DNA from: Pyrinomonadaceae bacterium
GTDB taxonomy: Bacteria > Acidobacteriota > Blastocatellia > Pyrinomonadales > Pyrinomonadaceae
NCBI GenBank assembly: GCA_021463165.1
Contig: JAJTWY010000020.1
Location: 1 to 59,271, forward strand
Reading direction: 5' to 3'
Length of the DNA stretch: 59,271 nt
The translations under genes were made by a program, and so were the position numbers. Position 1 is the stretch's first letter; every line of letters starts with the position of its first letter. Positions 8,961 through 17,562 of the stretch are shown one piece after another. The notes under the pieces were generated by a model. It had not been told where the DNA came from. It saw nothing but the letters and a program-made list of their open reading frames with translations, and did not search any database.

Positions 8961-10382
8961 ATGAACGCAAAGAATGTATTAACGTACGCCGCTGACCAGG
9001 AGGCGAGGTTCGTTTCGGTCAGATTTACCGACCTGATCGGCGCATGGCACCACCTCACGTTTCCAATCGACAACCTGACCGAGGATAGCTTTGAGGATGG
9101 TTTCGGATTTGACGCATCAAGCCTGCGAGGCTGGGCTGCGATACATGAATCGGACATGCTGCTTGTTCCCGATCCTTCGCGGTTCTGGATCGATCCGTTC
9201 ACTGAAGACACGACCCTTTGTCTTATAGCGAACGCCGTTGACCCGATCACGAAAGAAGGCTATTGGCTCGATCCCCGATCGGTCGCACAGCGTGCGGAAA
9301 GCTATCTGAAATTCACAGGTATTGCCGACACCATCAACGTCGGACCCGAGGCGGAGTTTTTTGTCTTCGACGAGGCAAACTTCCACAATTCGCAGCATTC
9401 AGCCGGCTTCTTCGTTAATTCGGACGAAGGCCACTGGAATTCGGGGCGGGCGGGATCCCTTGAGAACCCGAATACGGGCTATCACATACGTCCGAAGGAG
9501 GGATATGTCCCGGTAGCGCCGCTCGATACCCTGATCGACCTTCGAAATACGATCTCGTCGATCCTGGGCGAGGTCGGGATCAATGTTGAATGTCATCATC
9601 ACGAGGTTGCGACCGCAGGCCAGTGCGAGATCGACTTCCGATTCTCAAACCTGCTTCACACTGCCGATAACCTGATGCTTTTCAAATACGTCGTCAAAAA
9701 CACGGCGTTCGCAGCGGGTAAGACAGCGACGTTTATGCCAAAGCCGATCTACGGCGACAACGGCTCCGGCATGCACTGCCATCAGTCGTTATGGAAAGAA
9801 GGCAATCCATTGTTCGCAGGTGACCAGTATGCCGGCCTGTCAGAAACGGCAAAGTTCTATATTGGCGGACTTCTGAAGCACGCTCCGGCGCTTGTCGGTT
9901 TTGCTGCACCGACGACTAACAGCTACAAGCGGCTCGTTCCGGGCTTCGAGGCACCGGTAAATCTGGCCTATTCGGCTCGTAACCGGTCGGCAGCGGTGCG
10001 TATCCCGATGTTCTCGTCGTCGCCGAAGGCAAAACGGCTTGAATTCCGTCCGCCGGACCCATCGTGCAATCCGTACCTTACGTTTGCGGCACTATTGATG
10101 GCCGGACTTGACGGTATCCAGAACCGTATTGATCCGGGCGAACCGCTCGACAAGGACATCTACGATCTTCCGCCCGAAGAGCTTGCGAATGTTCCTTCGC
10201 TGCCCGGCAGTCTCGATGAGGCGTTGACAGCTCTCGAGAACGACCATGAGTTCCTGCTGAAAGGTGATGTCTTCACGACTTCGCTTATCGACAGGTGGAT
10301 CACCTACAAACGTGAAAATGAGATCACGCCGTTGCGTTTGAGGCCGCACCCGCTCGAATTCAGCATGTATTACGACATCTAG
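8961..10382 (+). CDS. glnA: Glutamine synthetase, type I
   Basis: A 473-residue type I glutamine synthetase (glutamate + NH3 + ATP to glutamine). It shows the beta-grasp domain with '[12 protein letters not shown]', the ATP/Glu-binding sequences EAEFFVFD and [10 protein letters not shown], and '[20 protein letters not shown]' in the active site. Tyr401 lies in IYDLPPEE, the position adenylylated in GlnA of enterobacteria, so adenylyltransferase control is possible. GAGGAG precedes the ATG at ideal spacing. A strong terminator follows, so it is monocistronic. I looked for a sigma54 GG-N10-GC element in the 248-base upstream gap and found none convincing. Confidence 0.97.
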   Translation: MNAKNVLTYAADQEARFVSVRFTDLIGAWHHLTFPIDNLTEDSFEDGFGFDASSLRGWAAIHESDMLLVPDPSRFWIDPFTEDTTLCLIANAVDPITKEGYWLDPRSVAQRAESYLKFTGIADTINVGPEAEFFVFDEANFHNSQHSAGFFVNSDEGHWNSGRAGSLENPNTGYHIRPKEGYVPVAPLDTLIDLRNTISSILGEVGINVECHHHEVATAGQCEIDFRFSNLLHTADNLMLFKYVVKNTAFAAGKTATFMPKPIYGDNGSGMHCHQSLWKEGNPLFAGDQYAGLSETAKFYIGGLLKHAPALVGFAAPTTNSYKRLVPGFEAPVNLAYSARNRSAAVRIPMFSSSPKAKRLEFRPPDPSCNPYLTFAALLMAGLDGIQNRIDPGEPLDKDIYDLPPEELANVPSLPGSLDEALTALENDHEFLLKGDVFTTSLIDRWITYKRENEITPLRLRPHPLEFSMYYDI

Positions 10383-10407
10383 GCAAGGGGTTTTGGCGTT
10401 TGTCGTT

Positions 10408-10437
10408 GGGGCAGTTCGTTTGGCCTGCCCCTTTTTT
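10408..10437 (+). terminator. Intrinsic terminator after glnA
   Basis: GGGGCAG (10408-10414) pairs with CTGCCCC (10425-10431), followed by six T residues. It lies about 25 bases after the glnA stop codon and immediately before the next gene. Confidence 0.9.
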
Positions 10438-10454
10438 GTTATCCTTTCAACGAA

Positions 10455-11045
10455 ATGAAAGTCGAACCCGTGATACTCGAAGGTGAGGTAGTGAGGCTTG
10501 AGCCGATGCGCGTCGACCACTTGCCGGCATTGTGCAAGGTCGGTCTTGAGCCATCTTTGTGGGAGCTTACGACAAATACTGTCAAAGATCGAAGCGATCT
10601 CGAGCTCTATGTCAGAAACGCACTGGCCGACCAGATGCTCGGAAAGGCAATACCATTTGTGACCGTTGAGAAGCAAACAGGAACGGTTGTCGGATCAACG
10701 CGGTTCGGGAACATTGAGATACCTAACCGGAAGGCCGAGATCGGTTGGACCTGGATCGCGCCTAGATGGCAGCGGACGGCGATCAATACGGAAGCAAAGC
10801 TGCTCATGTTGACCCACGCCTTTGAGGTTTGGAAATGTATCCGAGTCGAACTCAAAACCGACGTTAAGAATGAACGGTCGCGTAACGCAATGCTCCGAAT
10901 CGGCTGCATCGAGGAAGGGATCCTTCGCAATCACATGATCACCGATTCCGGCAGGTATCGCGACTCGGTGTATTACAGTATCATCGAATCAGAATGGCCG
11001 TCTGTAAAAGAAAACCTGATGTCGAAGCTCGCGGTCACGGTTTAG
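10455..11045 (+). CDS. GNAT-family N-acetyltransferase (RimJ/RimL-like)
   Basis: A 196-residue acetyltransferase. The N terminus 'LEGEVVRLEPMRVDHLPAL' and the central strand 'GTVVGSTRFGNIEIPNRKAE' followed by IGWTWIAPRWQRT are typical of the RimJ/RimL group. 'VELKTDVKNERSRNAMLRIG' is the usual motif near the acetyl-CoA site and C-terminal fold. Members acetylate ribosomal protein N termini, small molecules or drugs; the substrate is not predictable here. A TATCCT -10-like element lies 9 bases before the ATG and no Shine-Dalgarno is present. Its 3' end overlaps the next gene by 52 bases in another frame. Confidence 0.85.
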   Translation: MKVEPVILEGEVVRLEPMRVDHLPALCKVGLEPSLWELTTNTVKDRSDLELYVRNALADQMLGKAIPFVTVEKQTGTVVGSTRFGNIEIPNRKAEIGWTWIAPRWQRTAINTEAKLLMLTHAFEVWKCIRVELKTDVKNERSRNAMLRIGCIEEGILRNHMITDSGRYRDSVYYSIIESEWPSVKENLMSKLAVTV

Positions 11046-11539
11046 GGCTCTCGATTGCCTTGGCCTTGCTGGTCGCCGGCCTTGTCTTTCTCGGCGCATG
11101 TGGATCCCCTGAAACGGGCGAGAAGACCCTCGACACCGTGTCGGAGCCAGGTGTGACGCAGCCTCCGCCGCCGGATCCGAATGCTGTCCCGCCGGAGAAT
11201 CAGCGAGAGAAGAAACGCAAGGAACGGCCGATAAATGAAACGACATCTGAGCCCGGACCTTCGACACCGAAGCCCGCTCCTGAAGATTCAGAGGTCTCGG
11301 CGATGATGAATTCGGATGGCTCAATAACGGAGATCCGGGTTTTCAGAAGTCATCCTCAGATCGCCAGGGCCGAGGCCCGATGGATGGAGCCGTCGAACAA
11401 GGACCTGAAGGTCTTTCTCAGAAATGGGAAGATCCTTGAAGCGAAGACCGACAAAATACCGTATCTGCATGACGTGTCCAGTGAACTGCTTCTACAGATC
11501 GTTGGTATCAAACCGACATCTCGGTCGACAAACCGCTGA
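10994..11539 (+). CDS. Proline-rich lipoprotein, function unknown
   Basis: A 181-residue predicted lipoprotein. A basic N terminus precedes a hydrophobic segment (about 17-35), and the lipobox LGAC is followed by GSPE. Next comes a long disordered region rich in Pro, Glu and Lys (QPPPPDPNAVPPENQREKKR in part), then a small C-terminal domain ('ITEIRVFRSHPQIARAEARW' onwards) of a little over 70 residues. The start at 10994 lies inside the acetyltransferase gene; the 52-base overlap is unusual, but no later start preserves the signal sequence. The two genes are probably co-transcribed. No recognised family. Confidence 0.68.
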   Translation: MAVCKRKPDVEARGHGLGLSIALALLVAGLVFLGACGSPETGEKTLDTVSEPGVTQPPPPDPNAVPPENQREKKRKERPINETTSEPGPSTPKPAPEDSEVSAMMNSDGSITEIRVFRSHPQIARAEARWMEPSNKDLKVFLRNGKILEAKTDKIPYLHDVSSELLLQIVGIKPTSRSTNR

Positions 11540-11587
11540 GCCGCGAAGGCCGGATGGCCGCGACTTATGTATAATTGCTGTTGAGGT

Positions 11588-11875
11588 ATGGCCAAATATT
11601 CGATCATTTGCCCCTGCTGCGAGGCGATCCTAACGGTTGACGCCGAGACCGGATCCCTTCTCGGTCATGAGGAGAAGAAAAAGGTTCTTGGCTCGTTCGA
11701 AGATCTCAAGAGTGATCTCGATCGGCAGAAGGAGCTTCGTGAGAATATTTTTGCTCAGGAGATGTCGTCAATGAAAGACCGTGAGCGGTTGCTCGAGGAG
11801 AAGTTCAAAGAGGCATTGAAACGCGCCGACAGCGATACGGCAACCCCCTACCGAAATCCGCTGGACCTCGATTAG
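11588..11875 (+). CDS. Small CxxC / coiled-coil protein, function unknown
   Basis: A 95-residue protein beginning 'MAKYSIICPCCEAILTVDAE', that is a CPCC knuckle in a beta hairpin, followed by a long charged helix (about 38-82; EEKKKVLGSFEDLKSDLDRQ and onward) likely to form a coiled coil. Only one Cys pair is visible, so metal binding would need a dimer or a partner. TATAAT (11570-11575) and GAGG lie just upstream. It ends two bases before pyrF, so the two are co-transcribed. I do not recognise a named family. Confidence 0.7.
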   Translation: MAKYSIICPCCEAILTVDAETGSLLGHEEKKKVLGSFEDLKSDLDRQKELRENIFAQEMSSMKDRERLLEEKFKEALKRADSDTATPYRNPLDLD

Positions 11876-11877
11876 AG

Positions 11878-12627
11878 ATGGTTAAACCTACCGAAGTACT
11901 TTCGACCGAAGACTCACCAAAGGACAAGATAATAGTAGCGTTGGATGTCGAGTCATCCAGCGAGGCGATCTCGATCGCGCGTGAGCTCAAGTCCATGGTC
12001 GGTGCCGTTAAGGTGGGAATGCAGTTATTTACTGCCTGTGGTCCGGAGATCGTAAGGGATTTGGCTGAAACCGGAGCAAGGGTGTTTTTGGACTTGAAGT
12101 TTCACGATATCCCAAATACTGTTGCGAAAGCCGGGATCGAGGCTGCACGCCTGGGCGTATGGATGTTCAATATTCACGCACTCGGCGGCAGCGAAATGAT
12201 GAGGCGGACGGCAGATGAGGTCGCCTCGGTGTGTGAGAAAGAACATCTTCGGCGGCCGCTCGTCGTTGCAGTGACAGTATTGACGAGTACGGACAACAAT
12301 ACGCTGCGTGAGATTGGTATCGATCATTCTGCCGACGAGCAGGTAGCTGCCTTGGCAAAGTTGGCATCAAACTCGGGAATGGCTGGCGTCGTCGCGTCAG
12401 CCAATGAGGTGAGAGCAATCCGTAAGATGGTCGTAAATCCTGATTTTTTAACAGTTACGCCGGGAATTCGCCCAAAACTTGCAACTCATGATGATCAGAA
12501 GCGTGTAACTACATTTAGGCAGGCCCTGGCTGATGGCTCGGACTATGTCGTGATCGGGCGGCCGATCACTCAGGCCGTCGACCGAGCAGCCGCTGTACAA
12601 TCGATCTTGTGTGAACTTGAGGACTAA
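11878..12627 (+). CDS. pyrF: Orotidine 5'-phosphate decarboxylase
   Basis: A 249-residue OMP decarboxylase, the last step of UMP synthesis. The barrel shows Asp23 in IIVALDV and Lys45 in AVKVGMQL. The catalytic Lys74/Asp77 pair sits in the signature LDLKFHDIP (Asp72-Lys74...Asp77), and the phosphate-binding C-terminal sequences are VTPGIRP and YVVIGRPIT. Length and motifs match the bacterial pyrF type. It starts two bases after the CxxC-protein stop codon. Its 3' end is close to the start region of the DUF3108 protein. No other pyrimidine gene is adjacent. Confidence 0.95.
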   Translation: MVKPTEVLSTEDSPKDKIIVALDVESSSEAISIARELKSMVGAVKVGMQLFTACGPEIVRDLAETGARVFLDLKFHDIPNTVAKAGIEAARLGVWMFNIHALGGSEMMRRTADEVASVCEKEHLRRPLVVAVTVLTSTDNNTLREIGIDHSADEQVAALAKLASNSGMAGVVASANEVRAIRKMVVNPDFLTVTPGIRPKLATHDDQKRVTTFRQALADGSDYVVIGRPITQAVDRAAAVQSILCELED

Positions 12628-12640
12628 AATCAACCCCCAG

Positions 12641-14176
12641 ATGATCCCTACCAAAGGAATGAGTAGATCGGCCAGCATCCGAATTATCGGTGTTTTGCTG
12701 GGCCTTGCGGCAATCTCCGTCCTGGCCTTTCGGGCATATGACCGATCCGTCGAGGCGCAGACCGTAGCCACGGTTCCTGCCGGTATCTTTCGCATCGGGG
12801 AAAAGCTCAGCTATAACCTTTCATTCGGAAAGATCCAGGACGCTGGCTACGCTGAATTGCAGGTTTTCTCGCGTGGAAAGCTGAGCGGAAAGGACGCCGT
12901 CGAGCTCCGAGCGAAGTTGAAAACCATCGACCTGGTCTCAGCCGCATTCGTCAATTTCGATTCGAGCCGGACAACATTTGCCAACCCCGAAACCGGCTTG
13001 CCTCTCTACGTAACGTCAATTACCGAAGATTCGGCCGTGCCCAAAGAAACGATCCGAAATTTCCTTGCACAGCCTACGTCGAGTTTCGACCTCCTGTCGG
13101 TGATCTACAAAGCGCGAGCAGCGAATGGCGGCGGTTCCTTCCCATTGTTCGAAGGCGACCGGCTTTATACTGTCACGTTTCAGCCAACGGCTCAGGAAAA
13201 GATCAGGACGCTTGCAGGCGAATTCGACACGACGATCTCTACCGTTCAGAGCGATTACCTAACGGCGGTCGGGATCAAGGACCTTAAGATAAACTTATCC
13301 ACCGACGGAGCATCGCTCCCGGTTCTTGTCCGAATGAAGACAGCCAAGGGCGAATTTCGAGCGAGCTTGACATCAGTTGTCGTTCCCGAACCGGCGGCCC
13401 CAACGATCTCACCTTCACCGACGCCTTCGCCGACACCTAAATCGACGCCGGTCGTGCGGCCGTCCCCGACACCGGTGCAATATGTTGACAACATGCCGCT
13501 GATCCCGGATCTGGGTTTCGGTTTGGGTGAGGTGCTTGATTACCAGATATCCTCGGCCGGCAAGCCACTGGCGCGGCTTACATTGAGCGTAAAGGAACGC
13601 AAACTTGTTGATAAGAACGATACATTGGTCCTGACCGCCACCATATCGGGAGTTGAGCAGGGGACCGATATCTTCAAATTGGGCGAGTCGGCGCAGGTTT
13701 TTGTTGACCCTGACTCACTAGCTCCTTCGCGGATCGAATCGAAGTTCACGGCACCGTTTGTCGGACTAAAACAGACGCTCACATTTGACCGCAGGAACGG
13801 GTCGATCAACTTCGGCGAAAAAACTTCGGTCGAGGCCCCCATCGGGACGCACAGTTACCTCTCGCTTCTGTATGCGATGCGCTCGTTCAACCTGAAGCCG
13901 AGTAAGGATGCTAGTAATCCTGTCAACGATACCCGCGTCGCGGTGTTCTGGGATAACCGGCCCTATGTCTTCACGCTGCGCCCATCAGTTCCGGAAGAGT
14001 TGACGATAGGCGGCGAGAAGATGTCGGCACAGCGGGTGGTGATCAATACCGGTAACAAAGATCTCGATCAACTTGGCCTTAAGGTGTGGCTCCGCACTGC
14101 TGATCGTGTGCCCGTCAAGATCACCGCCGGCGTTTATGAGTTTGACCTGGTCGTCAATTCTCCCAGCCTTTTCTAA
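12641..14176 (+). CDS. Exported protein with two DUF3108 domains joined by a Pro/Ser/Thr linker
   Basis: About 511 residues. An N-terminal hydrophobic anchor or signal ('IIGVLLGLAAISVLAF') is followed by one DUF3108-like domain starting 'FRIGEKLSYNLSFGKIQDAG'. A low-complexity linker follows (ISPSPTPSPTPKSTP and similar). The second domain of the same kind starts GFGLGEVLDYQISSAGKPLA. Each domain repeats the pattern G-E-x-L-x-Y-x-(I/L)-S-x-G-K and a later 'sfnlkp/dLLs-lY-aR' segment. DUF3108 proteins are periplasmic lipid-binding-like beta domains of unknown role. Start is uncertain: an upstream in-frame GTG (12611) overlaps pyrF, and ATGs lie at 12641 and 12659; none has an ideal Shine-Dalgarno. 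Confidence 0.78.
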   Translation: MIPTKGMSRSASIRIIGVLLGLAAISVLAFRAYDRSVEAQTVATVPAGIFRIGEKLSYNLSFGKIQDAGYAELQVFSRGKLSGKDAVELRAKLKTIDLVSAAFVNFDSSRTTFANPETGLPLYVTSITEDSAVPKETIRNFLAQPTSSFDLLSVIYKARAANGGGSFPLFEGDRLYTVTFQPTAQEKIRTLAGEFDTTISTVQSDYLTAVGIKDLKINLSTDGASLPVLVRMKTAKGEFRASLTSVVVPEPAAPTISPSPTPSPTPKSTPVVRPSPTPVQYVDNMPLIPDLGFGLGEVLDYQISSAGKPLARLTLSVKERKLVDKNDTLVLTATISGVEQGTDIFKLGESAQVFVDPDSLAPSRIESKFTAPFVGLKQTLTFDRRNGSINFGEKTSVEAPIGTHSYLSLLYAMRSFNLKPSKDASNPVNDTRVAVFWDNRPYVFTLRPSVPEELTIGGEKMSAQRVVINTGNKDLDQLGLKVWLRTADRVPVKITAGVYEFDLVVNSPSLF

Positions 14177-14228
14177 ACCAGCCGCTTAACCATCGGGAGA
14201 AATGTTTTTTCAATTTTACTCAACTGAA

Positions 14229-14258
14229 ATTGAAAATGATTTTCAATTAGGTTATTAT
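14229..14258 (+). promoter_or_regulatory. feo promoter overlapped by a Fur-box-like palindrome
   Basis: TGAAAATGATTTTCA (14231-14245) is a perfect 7-1-7 inverted repeat of the Fur-box form, extending to 19 bases as 14229-14247. It covers the -35 TTGAAA (14230-14235) of a good promoter whose -10 is TATTAT (14253-14258), spacing 17. A second, more widely spaced pair (TCAATTT...AAATTGA, about 14211-14233) overlaps it on the upstream side. This placement predicts iron-dependent repression of feoA-feoB. Fur itself is not in the window. Confidence 0.82.
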
Positions 14259-14282
14259 AGTCTGTGGGAAGGAACCGTCCAG

Positions 14283-14516
14283 GTGAAAAAAGAGATGACA
14301 CTGACAGAACTGCCGATAGGACAAAATGCTCGAGTTTCCTCGATTGATAAAAAGAATAGGATCACAAAGCGTCTGATGGAAATGGGAGTTGTGCCGGGCG
14401 TTTCTGTCGAAGTGGTCAAAACTGCTCCTTTTGGCGATCCTATCGAAGTTCGCGTTCGCGGGTACAGCCTCGCCATGAGGCGGAATGAGGCCGATGCGGT
14501 CACGGTAAATTTCTAG
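14283..14516 (+). CDS. feoA: Ferrous iron transport protein A (FeoA)
   Basis: A 77-residue SH3-like FeoA protein: 'MTLTELPIGQNARVSSIDKK' followed by NRITKRLMEMGVVPGVSVEVVK, 'GDPIEVRVRGYSLAMRRNEA' and a short C-terminal strand. FeoA binds the GTPase part of FeoB and supports Fe2+ uptake. An open frame extends upstream to an ATG at 14202, but that part lies upstream of the promoter, so a start at GTG 14283 (with GGAAGG upstream) or ATG 14295 is far more likely. It is the first gene of the iron operon; feoB follows after 11 bases. Confidence 0.9.
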   Translation: MKKEMTLTELPIGQNARVSSIDKKNRITKRLMEMGVVPGVSVEVVKTAPFGDPIEVRVRGYSLAMRRNEADAVTVNF

Positions 14517-14527
14517 CTCACGAATGA

Positions 14528-16501
14528 ATGGACGCGAGCTCACATCCCAAACCCATTACCATCGCTCTCGCCGGCAATCCTAATGCCGGAAAGACAACTC
14601 TTTTCAATGCCCTCACCGGCCTCAAGCAGAAGGTAGCCAATTACCCCGGAGTAACAGTTGAACGTAAAGAAGGGCCGTGGACTCTGGGCAGCCGTGAGGC
14701 CCGAGTGATCGACCTTCCCGGGCTGTACAGTCTCGACGCAACGTCGCTGGATGAACAGATCGCCAGCGAGATACTGCGAGGTGAGCGTTCGGATCTTTCG
14801 AAACCTGATGTCGTGATCGCGATCGTCGATGCAACGAATCTCGAACGAAATCTCTATCTTGTAACTCAGATCCTCGAACGTGGCACGCCTGCGGTGGTTG
14901 CTCTGACGATGATCGATGTCTTCGAACGACAGCGCCACGAGGTCGACATCGAGACACTTAGCCGCCTGTTGAAAACGCCGATCGTGGCCGTCAATGCCAA
15001 GACCGGCCGCGGTGTGGAGGATCTCGCCGATGCGGTGGAGAGCGTATTGGGAACGAGTCCCGAGCCGCTCGACCTGGCCGAGGAGGATTCGAGCGAGAAC
15101 GCGAGGATATTTGCACGATACGGTTTTATTGCGGATGTTGTCCAGGAATCGGTAAGACATAACGACCGAGACCGCCACCGGCTTTCCGAAAAGATCGACC
15201 GGGTCCTGACTCACAGGATATTCGGGCTGCTGATCCTGGTTGCGATCCTTCTGCTCATCTTTCAAACGATCTTTTCATGGTCCAGCCTTCCCATGGACCT
15301 CCTGGAACAGGGTTTCGGCGCTCTGGCCGAGGCGGTCAAAGGCTCGATGCCAGAGGGCATTCTCGCCGACCTGGTGGCGGACGGTATGATCGCGGGTGTT
15401 GGCGGAGTTGTTGTCTTCCTGCCCCAGATCCTTCTCCTATTCTTCTTTATATCACTGCTCGAGGATAGTGGTTACATGGCCCGGGCGGCCTTCCTGATGG
15501 ACAAGTTGATGAGCCGCGTCGGCCTTCACGGCAAAGCTTTTCTGCCGCTTTTCAGCAGTTTCGCGTGTGCAATTCCAGGCATTATGGCAACGCGGACGAT
15601 CGAGAATCGGCGTGATCGTTTTGCAACGATCATGATCGCGCCCTTTATGAGCTGCTCGGCACGCCTGCCCGTTTACACGCTCATGATAGCGACGTTTTTT
15701 GCCGACCGATCCATTGGAGGTTTTCTCTCGGTTGGGGCGGTCTTGATGCTGGCGATGTATTCGCTCGGGATCGTCGTCGCGATCATCGCGGCCTTCGTCC
15801 TCAAAAGGACGCTGCTAAAAGCTCCGCCGCCGCCATTCTTGATGGAACTGCCTCCATACCGGCTGCCTAACCTTCGAACTGTGATCCAGAACATGATCAC
15901 CCGCGCGTGGCTGTTCCTGAAACGTGCGGGAACGGTGATCCTGGCGATCTCGATCGTGCTTTGGGCACTGATGTATTTTCCGCGAACAGCGCCTCAGGAA
16001 CCCGTGGTTAACACGCCCGATGTTGTCCAGAATGAAAGCGGTGAAGTCGGACCGGAGGTTTCGCGCGAGTCAGAACAGCTCAAGCATAGCTTTGCAGGAA
16101 AACTCGGCCACGCTATCGAGCCCGCCATCGCCCCGCTTGGTTTCGACTGGAAGATCGGCGTTGCTCTGATCGCGAGTTTTGCGGCTCGCGAGGTGCTTGT
16201 TTCGACTTTGAGCATCATATATAACGTTGGGAAGGACGAGAACGAAGGATCGGAAACCCTGTCCTCGGCCGTGCGAAATGCTAAGCGAGATGACGGAACT
16301 CCGGTTTGGACGCCGCTGACGGCCTTAACGCTTATGGTCTTTTTCGTGCTCGCGATGCAATGTATGTCCACGCTCGCCATCGTGCGCCGCGAGACGAATT
16401 CCTGGCGCTGGCCGCTTTTCATGTTCGCATATATGACCATCCTTGCTTACTCCTTCGCATTGGTCACATATCAAGGCGGCAAGCTACTTGGTTTTGAATA
16501 G
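14528..16501 (+). CDS. feoB: Ferrous iron transporter FeoB
   Basis: A 657-residue inner-membrane Fe2+ transporter. The N-terminal G domain shows G1 GNPNAGKT (residues 16-23), G2 Thr around 43 in PGVTVE, G3 DLPG (62-65) and G4 TMID (127-130), where most FeoB proteins have NxxD. The helical GDI-like spacer is followed by the membrane part with two Gate-type regions ('FSSFACAIPGIMATRTIENR' with the conserved Cys, and the later FAAREVLVSTL). The C terminus contains conserved 'MQCMSTLAIVRRETNSWRW'. Length is slightly shorter than the E. coli protein. It lies between feoA and a tiny Cys-rich membrane peptide. Confidence 0.96.
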   Translation: MDASSHPKPITIALAGNPNAGKTTLFNALTGLKQKVANYPGVTVERKEGPWTLGSREARVIDLPGLYSLDATSLDEQIASEILRGERSDLSKPDVVIAIVDATNLERNLYLVTQILERGTPAVVALTMIDVFERQRHEVDIETLSRLLKTPIVAVNAKTGRGVEDLADAVESVLGTSPEPLDLAEEDSSENARIFARYGFIADVVQESVRHNDRDRHRLSEKIDRVLTHRIFGLLILVAILLLIFQTIFSWSSLPMDLLEQGFGALAEAVKGSMPEGILADLVADGMIAGVGGVVVFLPQILLLFFFISLLEDSGYMARAAFLMDKLMSRVGLHGKAFLPLFSSFACAIPGIMATRTIENRRDRFATIMIAPFMSCSARLPVYTLMIATFFADRSIGGFLSVGAVLMLAMYSLGIVVAIIAAFVLKRTLLKAPPPPFLMELPPYRLPNLRTVIQNMITRAWLFLKRAGTVILAISIVLWALMYFPRTAPQEPVVNTPDVVQNESGEVGPEVSRESEQLKHSFAGKLGHAIEPAIAPLGFDWKIGVALIASFAAREVLVSTLSIIYNVGKDENEGSETLSSAVRNAKRDDGTPVWTPLTALTLMVFFVLAMQCMSTLAIVRRETNSWRWPLFMFAYMTILAYSFALVTYQGGKLLGFE

Positions 16502-16508
16502 CAAGTTT

Positions 16509-16664
16509 ATGGACATTCAGACCGTTATCGTTTTGATCATTCTGGCCGCCGCGATCGTTTTTGTCGGCACAATGCTTCTGCGAAAGACACGGGCATTCTC
16601 GTTGAAGGGTGACTGTACCAGCGACTGCGGTTGCAACACAAAGGCGAAAAAATTAAATTCGTAG
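16509..16664 (+). CDS. FeoB-associated Cys-rich membrane peptide
   Basis: A 51-residue peptide starting 7 bases after the feoB stop codon. One N-terminal transmembrane helix ('VIVLIILAAAIVFVGTMLLR') is followed by a basic segment and a Cys cluster at residues 36, 40 and 42 (GDCTSDCGCN). This is the form of the FeoB-associated Cys-rich membrane protein family, which takes the place of FeoC in many bacteria; its mechanism is not established. The start codon ATG 16509 gives the right length; a longer in-frame reading overlaps feoB and is not family-like. Confidence 0.85.
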   Translation: MDIQTVIVLIILAAAIVFVGTMLLRKTRAFSLKGDCTSDCGCNTKAKKLNS

Positions 16665-16665
16665 T

Positions 16666-17553
16666 TTGGAATCCAAACAGCCCTTCATTACGGCCGGCGT
16701 GCGAGCGATGCTTCTGTCAACGCTCGCGTTTTTTGCCGCGAATGTGTGCGTGAAGCAGGTTGCCCATATTCCGGCGATGGAAACGATTTTCTTTCGTTGC
16801 TCGATCGCTACCCTGTTTTGCGTTTGGGGCCTGAGACGGGCCAAGGCGAGCCTTCTGGGTACAAATCATACCGTTCTCCTGCTTCGGGGAACTTTCGGAA
16901 CCATCGCTCTCTACTTTTTCTTTACCACACTGCAGAATATGCCGTTGGCGTCCGCGCAGACGATACAGTATGTTTCACCGATATTCACGGCGATCATAGC
17001 GATATTTGTGTTGAAAGAAGGTGTACGGCCAACGCAATGGCTGCTCTATGCGATCGCATTTTCCGGAGTTTTGCTAATAGGAAAGTTCGATGGCCGGATC
17101 TCGCCGTTCTATCTGACTCTCGGCTTGATATCTGCCTTTTGTTCGGGAGTTGCATACAATCTTGTCCGCAGCCTTCGAGGAAAGGAGCACCCGCTGACCG
17201 TCGTGCTGCATTTTCAACTGGTTGGCGCGGTGCTCGGATTCATCTGTCTATTCCTCGACTGGAAGACACCGGTTGGATGGGATTGGCTTTTCCTGTTCCT
17301 GATAGGGCTGTTCTCGCAACTCGGCCAGATATTCCTGACCAATGCTCTACAAAGCGAGCGGATCGCCGGGGTCGCTATAATAAACTACAGCGGCTTGGTT
17401 TACGCGATAACAGTCGGCTGGATAGTATTTGGTGAAAGACAGGACCTGATGTCAATCGCCGGCATGGCGCTTGTCGTACTCGGGGTTTTTCTAAGCATGC
17501 TGTATGGCCGGCGTCGGCAGCGGCTGGACGAGTTGGACGTTACGGCCGCATGA
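16666..17553 (+). CDS. EamA/DMT-family transporter
   Basis: A 295-residue membrane protein with about ten hydrophobic helices in two halves, each of the EamA type: 'MLLSTLAFFAANVCVKQVAH' with 'LASAQTIQYVSPIFTAIIAI' in the first, then 'YLTLGLISAFCSGVAYNLVR' with IAGVAIINYSGLVYAITVGWIVFGE in the second. Drug/metabolite-transporter exporters of this kind move amino acids, nucleosides or other small metabolites; substrate unknown. The start is a TTG directly after the previous stop codon; ATG 16708 is an alternative that trims the first helix. Its place in the feo cluster suggests co-transcription but not necessarily an iron role. Confidence 0.85.
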   Translation: MESKQPFITAGVRAMLLSTLAFFAANVCVKQVAHIPAMETIFFRCSIATLFCVWGLRRAKASLLGTNHTVLLLRGTFGTIALYFFFTTLQNMPLASAQTIQYVSPIFTAIIAIFVLKEGVRPTQWLLYAIAFSGVLLIGKFDGRISPFYLTLGLISAFCSGVAYNLVRSLRGKEHPLTVVLHFQLVGAVLGFICLFLDWKTPVGWDWLFLFLIGLFSQLGQIFLTNALQSERIAGVAIINYSGLVYAITVGWIVFGERQDLMSIAGMALVVLGVFLSMLYGRRRQRLDELDVTAA

Positions 17554-17562
17554 TCAAAGAAG

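Noticed and set aside
14202..14282. ATG 14202 as the start of feoA
   Set aside because: It lies upstream of the promoter and the Fur-type box, and the extra residues do not match FeoA.
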